Of a stretch of DNA of 64,000 nucleotides, positions 1-7,452 are shown piece after piece. The DNA lies in the NCBI GenBank assembly GCA_002694465.1, contig NZMG01000023.1:1-64000 (forward strand). Reading direction: 5' to 3'. The notes below the pieces were generated by a model. That model saw only the letters and a program-made list of their open reading frames with translations, was not told the origin of the DNA and did no database searches. The stretch comes from Flavobacteriaceae bacterium (GTDB lineage Bacteria; Bacteroidota; Bacteroidia; Flavobacteriales; Flavobacteriaceae). Position 1 is the stretch's first letter. Every line of letters begins with the position of its first letter. Position numbers and translations under genes: made by a program.

Positions 1-2546
1 GGAATGAAACTTCCGTTAATGGTAGGTGTTCCAGCAGCACACTCATCTTCTACTGGAGTGGCAGCTTCATCGTCAAGAGTCGCTACAATATTATCACCAG
101 CACATCCATCTGGTGGAGCGGTAATATCACCTGGTCTATCTATAATCGTTACGGTAGTTCCCGAAGGAGACTCTAGCGTTACAATAACATCACCCACCCA
201 AGTATGAGATATGTTTACATCTACATTTAAATCGGTAATGATAAAGTCATCGGTCACATCTATCGTACTAGTTACCACCGTTGGAGCAGCTCCAAAGGGT
301 AATCCTGGACTCGCACTGGCGGTGTCGGTTACAGCTGCAGGTTCCCCAATACAAGAAATGACAGGGGCAATAGTATCTTCAACGGTTACTTCTGCCTCAC
401 AAGTAGAGGTATTCCCATGGATATCGGTCACCACTACCGTAAAGGTGTTAGGACCTACATTAGCACAGGTTAAATCGATGCTTGGTACTGTTGGCGGTGC
501 CAACGAAGCAAACGTAATACAGTAGTTATTTAAAATACCACTATCTCCACCAAAAACATCTTGAATGTTTAAAGTCCAGTTTCCGTTAACAGGTTCTCCT
601 GCAAAGAACGTATTCATGGGGCCACCTTCTGGCTGGAAGGTTCCTGTAAATGGTGCAGCTCCCGTAGTAATACTTGGGAAACCATCCATAAACACCGTAT
701 TGGTATAGTTATCTCCACTACCACCATTTCCACTCGATAAGTCTAAGATAAGACCGTTGGGAGAGGTTAAAGATATATTTAAGTCACCATCAAAGGTGTG
801 GTTTAAATCTAAATCCACGCTGGCAATTTCATAGTCAACACCTACAGTTCCTACGGTAGTTACTACGGCTGGCGAAGGATCCATAGGTCCTGAAGTTCCA
901 GTAGCTGGAATAGGAAGTCCATTAGGTCCACATTCAGTAATATCACCAGCATTTGGATCTTCAAATGCTATCGATGCTATACCACAGTTATCAGTTGCAC
1001 TTGCTACTACTTCTCCTGGAGTAAGGTTATAATCTCCGTTAGCGTCCAACGCTACTGTAATGTCCTGACATGCAATAACAGGAGCTTCGTTATCTGTTAC
1101 TATAATATCAAAATCGCAAGTGGCGGTGTTTCCATCACTATCGGTAACCGATAAAGTAACCGTAGTGGTTCCAACGTTAAAGAAACTTCCACTAGGGGGT
1201 GTAGCAATAATATCTCCAGAGATGTTACCATCTTCAGGGTCTATTGCCAAACCAGCAAAATTCACAACGGCACCACACGCTCCTAATTCATTATTTGCCA
1301 TGATGGTTCCAGGACAAACAATCATAGGTGGGTTGCCAACTACTAAAATGGGGTCGAAGGTAATACAGAAACTATTTAACGTTCCAGAATCCCCACCTAA
1401 ATCATCATTAATTTCCAACCTCCAGTTTCCAGTCATACTTTGACCAGCAAACACAGTGTTTAAATCTGCACCAGGGCCGGCACCCGCTGCCACAGGGAAG
1501 GTATTTCCACCACCTTCGGCGCGGTAATTTGCCAATGGAGCACCCGTTGTCCATGTGGTAATGTTGTTGGTAGAGGCATCTGTAAACACCAAACTAGCAG
1601 CAGTATCAAGACCCGTAGACCCACCGTTGTCTGTACATAGCGCCAAACGAGTTCCCGCAGGCGATACAAGTACTATTTCTAAATCGGCAGCAAACGAATG
1701 AACACTGTTAATGGTTACATTGTTAATAGTAAAATCGGTTCCTATTATCCCTACATCGGCTACAGGAGCTAAAGAAGGATTCATAAGTCCAGAAGTACCA
1801 GCAGCAGGAATAGCTAACGGTGCGTTACCACAAACGGTAGAAGGACCGGTAGCACGAATAGTCATCGCAAAGTTATTAGGGATGGCAAAGTTTCGAGTAC
1901 AACCGTTATTAGCAGTAGCACTTCCGCAACGAGTTGCAAATCCATTTCCAACTTCTCCCACGGGCATACCTCCTACAACAGGAGTTTCACCTAGTCTCCA
2001 AAACACATCGGTACGGCTCGCTGTAAGCATAACAGTAACCGTGTTGTCTGCCTCGGTAGTAAGGTCTACCGGAACAGGATAGGTTAAGGTACGTTGGTAA
2101 ATAGTCCCTAAAGTTCCAGGAGTAGTAATGTTTTGCGTATAGGTAGAACCAGGTACCAATACCCCTACACCAGAACCACATGCACCGGTTGCCCCACTGG
2201 TAGGACAACCTGTATAAATACGAACGGTTAAATCGTAGCTTGCAGTAGAAGTTAAGTTAAATAAGTCTACTGTTATACTATTAATAAGTCGCTCGGTTCC
2301 TGCTAACAAAATGGCATCCCCCATAGAATGGTTAGGCCCCCCTGCAACAGAGGTAATTTCAGCCCCAGAATTAGAGGCATGTGTAGTGTTATAAATAACA
2401 GCATTCAAGGCCCTGTTTTGTCCAGGATCTTGAAAGGAAGATGCATCTACACCACGTGCCGTGGCATAACCATCTTTTTGTGCATTAACTTGCCAAAAGA
2501 AGCTTGTAACAAGAAACACAAAAAACAAAAAAGTAGTTTTTTTCAT
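1..2546 (-). CDS. Large secreted protein with repeated HYR-like and P-domain-like (proprotein convertase P / Homo B type) modules; 3' end beyond left edge
   Basis: Reverse strand from ATG at 2546: MKKTTFLFFVFLVTSFFWQVNAQKDGYATARGVDASSFQDPGQNRALNAVIYNT (signal peptide). Two same-frame modules, GNWRLEINDDLGGDSGTLNSFCITF (~1380-1430) and GNWTLNIQDVFGGDSGILNNYCITF (~520-590), with HYR-like text (VIVCPGTIMANNELGACGAVVNF, VTVTDSDGNTATCDF). Frame has no stop in the window so it is absent from the ORF track. Confidence 0.82.
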   Translation of the reverse strand, partial: MKKTTFLFFVFLVTSFFWQVNAQKDGYATARGVDASSFQDPGQNRALNAVIYNTTHASNSGAEITSVAGGPNHSMGDAILLAGTERLINSITVDLFNLTSTASYDLTVRIYTGCPTSGATGACGSGVGVLVPGSTYTQNITTPGTLGTIYQRTLTYPVPVDLTTEADNTVTVMLTASRTDVFWRLGETPVVGGMPVGEVGNGFATRCGSATANNGCTRNFAIPNNFAMTIRATGPSTVCGNAPLAIPAAGTSGLMNPSLAPVADVGIIGTDFTINNVTINSVHSFAADLEIVLVSPAGTRLALCTDNGGSTGLDTAASLVFTDASTNNITTWTTGAPLANYRAEGGGNTFPVAAGAGPGADLNTVFAGQSMTGNWRLEINDDLGGDSGTLNSFCITFDPILVVGNPPMIVCPGTIMANNELGACGAVVNFAGLAIDPEDGNISGDIIATPPSGSFFNVGTTTVTLSVTDSDGNTATCDFDIIVTDNEAPVIACQDITVALDANGDYNLTPGEVVASATDNCGIASIAFEDPNAGDITECGPNGLPIPATGTSGPMDPSPAVVTTVGTVGVDYEIASVDLDLNHTFDGDLNISLTSPNGLILDLSSGNGGSGDNYTNTVFMDGFPSITTGAAPFTGTFQPEGGPMNTFFAGEPVNGNWTLNIQDVFGGDSGILNNYCITFASLAPPTVPSIDLTCANVGPNTFTVVVTDIHGNTSTCEAEVTVEDTIAPVISCIGEPAAVTDTASASPGLPFGAAPTVVTSTIDVTDDFIITDLNVDVNISHTWVGDVIVTLESPSGTTVTIIDRPGDITAPPDGCAGDNIVATLDDEAATPVEDECAAGTPTINGSFI

Positions 2547-2573
2547 AGAGTTAATTAGGTTAAAAATTGCACT

Positions 2574-2581
2574 CAAATGTA
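2574..2581 (-). promoter_or_regulatory. Bacteroidota -7 box TACATTTG upstream of the secreted-protein gene
   Basis: caaatgta on +, i.e. TACATTTG (TAnnTTTG) on -, 28 nt upstream of ATG 2546; no clear -33 TTG found. Confidence 0.4.
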
Positions 2582-2780
2582 GCTGAAAAAACAATCCGTA
2601 GATAAAAAGCAAATAACTATTTTTAGTATGATTAAAAGGCTTGTAAATACTGCTATTTCAGTAGTTTATAGGGATTAAAAATGGCTTTTGCTCCCCTTCT
2701 ATTTCCCTCTTTTTTTGAAAAAATAATCTAGCAATAGGGTGCTTTTATCTTTTGCTATAAACCTTCCTATATACAGTACT

Positions 2781-2822
2781 GGGTATTGGGTGTTGGGTGT
2801 TGGGTTCTAGGTAGTGAGTGTT
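2781..2822. repeat. Degenerate heptad tandem repeat (6 units, GGGTGTT-like)
   Basis: gggtatt gggtgtt gggtgtt gggttct aggtagt gagtgtt read directly. Confidence 0.85.
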
Positions 2823-2845
2823 GTTTTTTGTTTTGACCCGAGTCC

Positions 2846-2900
2846 ACCCGAAGGAGACCCGAAGGAGACCCGAAGGAGACCCGAAGGAGACCCGAAGGAG
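2846..2900. repeat. 11-bp perfect tandem repeat, 5 copies of ACCCGAAGGAG
   Basis: acccgaaggag repeated five times exactly between 2846 and 2900. Confidence 0.97.
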
Positions 2901-3235
2901 CTCCCTATTAAAATTTTTGATTTTTGACCCTTATTTTGAGTTTTGTAGGGGTTATTTTATTCCTAAAAAATGGTGTGAATTTATACTTTTTGGAATCTGT
3001 GCTAGGGTGCGTAAATGTTAAAATTTTGAGACCCTATTACTACGTAATAGCCTGGGATGCAGAAAAATAATTTGTAAGAAAAAACTTGCAAGTTTAAAAT
3101 TTTTGTTTTTAGTTTGGGTATCCGTTTGCGATTTCTGCGCGGTTAACTCCCCTACTTTTTATTGTTTTGATATCACCTTGGAAGGGTGCACACTTCCAGA
3201 CTGATATATTTAATCTTTTGTGTAATTGGGTTTAT

Positions 3236-3255
3236 GGCTACTTGCCATAGTAGCC
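3236..3255 (+). promoter_or_regulatory. Hairpin in leader of the 3278 CDS
   Basis: GGCTAC-ttgccata-GTAGCC, 22 nt before ATG 3278; another imperfect palindrome ggaagggtgcacacttcc lies just upstream (~3180-3197). Confidence 0.5.
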
Positions 3256-3277
3256 TTTGCCCTAAATCTTTAACATT

Positions 3278-4078
3278 ATGGCAAGAAACAAATCTTTTAT
3301 TAAACTGGAAGGTACCCTAGACGGGTTGACCTTTTATGAGAAAGACGGAGAGAACTTCGTTAAGACCAAAAGTGCGGTGAGTAAAAACCGCATAATGAAC
3401 GATGCGAACTACGAACGCACTCGTGAGAACATGCAAGAATTTGGCGGAGCTGCTAAAGCTGGTAAGGCTTTTAGAGAGGCCTTTGGTGGTATGGTGAAGC
3501 TTATGGGCGACACCTACCTATCTGCTAGAATTAGTGGCCTGATGAAGCGCATTAACCGAAATGGAAGCGGAACTCGTGGAGAGCGAAGCATAGACATTAC
3601 GACTAACAGCGCTTTGTTAAAGGGGTTTGAGTTTAATCCTGAAACGCCATTTGGTTCGCAATTTACCGCACCTTTTGATGCTCCTACCCTTGATGCAAAT
3701 CGTGATGTGGCCACGTGGGTAGTGCCTGATTTTGATGCGGATGCCTATGTGACTGCTCCTGAGGGTGCGACTCATTTTAAATTGGTCCTTGCCTATGGAT
3801 TGGTGAGCAATTATGAATGGGAAGCTGCCCTTGAGAGTTATGAGCCTGTTACGGAGGAAGGTAACGGTAAGGGTGGTGTTGCTTATAGTTCTGAAATTCC
3901 TATTTCTGGGCTTGTAGGTAGTGATACGACGCTTACTGTGGATATGGGTATAGGTGCTGCCTTGCCTGCTACGATTGCTAGTATTGCTAGTATAGGGATT
4001 ATCTTCTTTCAGGAAGTTGATGGGCAGCTTTATATGCTTGCTAGTGGCAACGGAATGAAGGTTGCGCTTGCGGAGTAG
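3278..4078 (+). CDS. Conserved Bacteroidota orphan protein, function unknown (MARNKSFIKLEGTLDGLTFY... family)
   Basis: 266-aa ORF; N-terminus IKLEGTLDGLTFYEKDGENFVKTK...RTRENMQEFGGAAKAGKAFR resembles a recurring Bacteroidota hypothetical family (IKLKGTIGGxxFYK...RTRENxxEFG). Confidence 0.8.
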   Translation: MARNKSFIKLEGTLDGLTFYEKDGENFVKTKSAVSKNRIMNDANYERTRENMQEFGGAAKAGKAFREAFGGMVKLMGDTYLSARISGLMKRINRNGSGTRGERSIDITTNSALLKGFEFNPETPFGSQFTAPFDAPTLDANRDVATWVVPDFDADAYVTAPEGATHFKLVLAYGLVSNYEWEAALESYEPVTEEGNGKGGVAYSSEIPISGLVGSDTTLTVDMGIGAALPATIASIASIGIIFFQEVDGQLYMLASGNGMKVALAE

Positions 4079-4141
4079 TGAGTGGTGAGTAGTGAGTAGT
4101 GAGTCGTGAATTGTGGGTGGTGAATCGTGAAGCGTGAAGCG
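4074..4141. repeat. Degenerate heptad tandem repeat (~9.7 units, AGTNGTG)
   Basis: agtagtg agtggtg agtagtg agtagtg agtcgtg aattgtg ggtggtg aatcgtg aagcgtg aagcg; first unit contains the stop codon of the 3278 CDS. Confidence 0.9.
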
Positions 4142-4243
4142 ATATTTTGATAAACTACTTGCTATTGATTAAACACCTACTCTATTATTTAACCCCTTCT
4201 GGTTACTGGGGAGTGCCGGGAGGGGATTCTTTGTGGTTAAAGG

Positions 4244-4299
4244 AAAGACAAGAGGCAAGAGTCAAGACACAAGACACAAGACTGTAAGACGTAAGACGT
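4244..4299. repeat. Degenerate heptad tandem repeat (8 units, AAGACGT/AGACACA)
   Basis: aaagaca agaggca agagtca agacaca agacaca agactgt aagacgt aagacgt. Confidence 0.85.
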
Positions 4300-4424
4300 A
4301 GGGTGTACAAAGGAATTAGAATATTGGGTTAAGGGATTGTTGGATTGGGAGAAATTGTTATCTTTAAATCGACATACTCCCCACAACTTTTACTAATATT
4401 ATTTAATTATCCTATACTCATTCT

Positions 4425-5438
4425 ATGGCTATATTAAATCAATTCCAGATGTATTCTCAAGCGGAGAATACCATTACCAATAATGTTTTATTGATGCTTT
4501 CTAACCTATATAGTATTAATCCAAGATACTATGAAGAGTTTATGATTGGAATTATTGATGATTCTGAAAGCTATGAAGTTATTCCACAATTTAGACAACA
4601 AAGAGGGAATTTGGGTAATGGCATTATTGATGGACACATAAAGGTAAATGCTTCTAGAATTATTATAGAAACAAAAATACACGGTCTTGAAGGTTTGGAT
4701 AAGCTTTTAAAATATACTGATTCCTTTCATAAAAATGAATATTGTTTATTGTTGCATTTAAGTACTGCTAAATACACTAATAAAGATATTTTAACTTTTC
4801 AAAATCGATTAAAGGAGAAGCATCCAGAATACAGTATCCTTTTCCAGTCTATTACTTATGAAGAATTAGTTGCGCAATTAGGTGCTATTACTGAAAGTTA
4901 TCATTATGAAGACTTATTACAGAAACTGAATGAAGACTTTAAGGATTATTGTGTAAAAAGCAATTTAATGCCTAGTAGTAAAGATATTCTTAGAGCCATG
5001 GCCTGTGGCCAATCTTTTGATCTTAATATAAAATATCAATTTTATTTTGATTTGGCTTCTAGAGGTTATAGTCCCTTTAATTATTTAGGTATTTATAAAT
5101 GGAAGGCAGTACGCTATATTGGGCGTGTTGAAAACATGATAGAAGCCAATTATGAGGTTGGTGGAACCTTAGATGTAATAGACTCGACACATGAAGTTAC
5201 AGAGGCGCAAAAAGTACGTTTGAAAGCTGCTATTGATGAATCGGTTGCAGGAGGATGGGATTTGGAATATGGGCACCGATTCTTTTTGCTTAAAGACTTT
5301 CATGAAACCTATTTTGAGAAAAAGAGTCCTGGGGGCATATTCAGAGTACGTTATTTTGATTTGGAAGATTATTTTAATCCAGTACCAAAAACAATGGAGG
5401 AAATAGCCACTTCTTTACGAAAAGTTTCATGGGAATAG
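4425..5438 (+). CDS. PD-(D/E)XK nuclease-like protein adjacent to type III R-M
   Basis: 337 aa; IIDGHIKVNASRIIIETKIHG gives D...E-x-K core typical of PD-(D/E)XK folds. Confidence 0.65.
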   Translation: MAILNQFQMYSQAENTITNNVLLMLSNLYSINPRYYEEFMIGIIDDSESYEVIPQFRQQRGNLGNGIIDGHIKVNASRIIIETKIHGLEGLDKLLKYTDSFHKNEYCLLLHLSTAKYTNKDILTFQNRLKEKHPEYSILFQSITYEELVAQLGAITESYHYEDLLQKLNEDFKDYCVKSNLMPSSKDILRAMACGQSFDLNIKYQFYFDLASRGYSPFNYLGIYKWKAVRYIGRVENMIEANYEVGGTLDVIDSTHEVTEAQKVRLKAAIDESVAGGWDLEYGHRFFLLKDFHETYFEKKSPGGIFRVRYFDLEDYFNPVPKTMEEIATSLRKVSWE

Positions 5439-5509
5439 TCTCGAATAATATTTATCATTCTCACTCCTTTTTTTACCTTTAAACCCAAATAGAGACCAAG
5501 AAATTATTT

Positions 5510-7450
5510 ATGGACGGAACAAGTCTAACACCAGAACAGGAAAAACTAAACGCTTTAAAACAAGTGTTACCTGAGGTATTTGCCGAAGGCAAAGTTGATT
5601 GGGAAAAACTAAAAGCTACGCTTGGAGAAGATATAAACTTCTCTAACGAACGCTACGTGCTGAATTGGGCAGGAAAAAGTGAAGCCTTTAAAGTGTTGCA
5701 AGCACCAACCACCAAAACACTTATACCAGCAAAAGACGAAAGTGTAAACTTTGACGATACCGAGCATATTTTTATTGAGGGCGAAAACTTGGAAGTGTTA
5801 AAAGTGCTTCAAAAAAGCTACTTCGGTAAGGTAAAAATGATATACATAGACCCACCATACAACACAGGAAACGACTCTTTTATTTACCCAGACAAATTCT
5901 CTGAAACCAAAGACGAATACGAAAAGCGAGTTGGCGACAAAGATGAAGAAGGCTATATGACCAAAGATGGTATGTTCAAAAAGAACAGTAAAGAAAACGG
6001 ACAATACCACAGCAATTGGTTGAATATGATGTATCCGAGATTATTCTTGGCTAAAAATCTACTACGACAGGACGGAGCAATTTTTATCTCAATTGACAAT
6101 AATGAAATTGACAATCTCATTCAAGTTGTAAAGGAAGTTTTTGGAGAGGAGAATTTACTCGCTGTAATTGCGAATGTGAACAATCCAAAGGGAAGGTCTG
6201 ATGACGCATATTTTGCCACTTCGCACGAATATTTAATTGTGGCAGCTAAAAATATCAATGAAGTAACTATATCAGGATTTGAACCCGAAGAAAAAATCAC
6301 TAAACGATATAACAAAGTTGACAAGAAAGGTAAACGATATCGTGAAATTGATTTGAGAAAGACGGGAGATGCAGACTTACGTGAAGATAGGGAGGATATG
6401 TTTTACTACTTCTATCACAATGAAAAAACAAATGAATTAAAAGTTTTTAAAGAGCAACAAGAGCTTAAAGATTGGCGAGAAATCATACCTCTACGAGAAG
6501 ATGGAAAAGAAGGAAGATATAGATGGGGTTTTAAAACAGCAGAAAGAGATATATCCAAACTGTTTGCCCGATATATGCCAAATCGAAAAATTTGGGGCGT
6601 TTTTGAAATGGACTATTTAGAAGGAAGAAAACCTGTTAAGTCAACAACAAGTTGGACATTTAAAGATGTTAATAGTGAGAGAGGAACTGAACAATTTATG
6701 GATTTAGGATTTGAGAAAGAAGTTTACCCTAAACCTAAGCCAATCGGCACATTAAAAAGAACTATTCAACTAACACATACTGATGATGAAAAGTACATTG
6801 CTTTAGATTTCTTTGCAGGTTCAGGTTCATTCGGTCACGCTGTCTATGAATTTTTGTGCGAAAAGGAAAAGCAGATTCAGTACATATTGGTTCAATTACC
6901 TGAACTTCTTAACGAGAATAAAAAAGAGCATAAAGCAGCAATTAGCTTACTTAAAACACTCAAAAAACCTCTAAATTATGCCGAAATATCAAAAGAACGT
7001 TTAAAAAGAGCCTCAGCGAAATATCAAAAAGAATATCCTGACTTCACAGGAGATTTAGGCTTCAAAGTCTTAAAACTTGCCGATAGCAACTTTAAGCAAT
7101 GGCAACAAATTACAGGCAAGGACAAGCAAGCGTTGGAAGAGCAAATGAAATTGTTTGTTGACCCAGTTGCAAAAAATGCCACTACTGAAAATATGGTGTA
7201 TGAACTCTTGCTGAAAAGTGGCAAAGATTTAAACAGCACCATTGAAGCAAAAAATGGTTTTTATGCTATCAATGAAGCTGAACTCATATTGGTTTTAGAA
7301 ATAGCCAATCAAGAAATCATTGACGCAGTAATTTCCAGCAAGCCACAAAAGGTAATTGCCTTAGACAAGCTTTTTAAAGGCAACGACCAATTGAAAACCA
7401 ATGCTTCTTTACAAATGAAAGATGCAGGTATAGAATTTAAAACGATATAA
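5510..7450 (+). CDS. Type III restriction-modification system methyltransferase subunit (Mod)
   Basis: 646 aa; DPPYNTGND catalytic motif followed by DFFAGSGSFGHAV SAM motif (beta-class order), characteristic N-terminus FIEGENLEVLKVLQKSYFGKVKMIYIDPPYNTG. Confidence 0.93.
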   Translation: MDGTSLTPEQEKLNALKQVLPEVFAEGKVDWEKLKATLGEDINFSNERYVLNWAGKSEAFKVLQAPTTKTLIPAKDESVNFDDTEHIFIEGENLEVLKVLQKSYFGKVKMIYIDPPYNTGNDSFIYPDKFSETKDEYEKRVGDKDEEGYMTKDGMFKKNSKENGQYHSNWLNMMYPRLFLAKNLLRQDGAIFISIDNNEIDNLIQVVKEVFGEENLLAVIANVNNPKGRSDDAYFATSHEYLIVAAKNINEVTISGFEPEEKITKRYNKVDKKGKRYREIDLRKTGDADLREDREDMFYYFYHNEKTNELKVFKEQQELKDWREIIPLREDGKEGRYRWGFKTAERDISKLFARYMPNRKIWGVFEMDYLEGRKPVKSTTSWTFKDVNSERGTEQFMDLGFEKEVYPKPKPIGTLKRTIQLTHTDDEKYIALDFFAGSGSFGHAVYEFLCEKEKQIQYILVQLPELLNENKKEHKAAISLLKTLKKPLNYAEISKERLKRASAKYQKEYPDFTGDLGFKVLKLADSNFKQWQQITGKDKQALEEQMKLFVDPVAKNATTENMVYELLLKSGKDLNSTIEAKNGFYAINEAELILVLEIANQEIIDAVISSKPQKVIALDKLFKGNDQLKTNASLQMKDAGIEFKTI

Positions 7451-7452
7451 AT

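Noticed and set aside
4-2558. Plus-strand ORFs at 4-207, 211-525, 1120-1443, 1711-2082, 2328-2558 and minus ORFs 1460-1669, 1987-2208
   Set aside because: Antisense or out-of-frame shadows of the large secreted-protein CDS on the minus strand.
2846-2900. 11-bp array as a CRISPR
   Set aside because: No spacers between units, units too short, no cas genes in the window.
2818-3021. 67-aa plus ORF containing PKETRRRPEGDPKETRR
   Set aside because: Generated by the 11-bp tandem array; no start context or conserved features.
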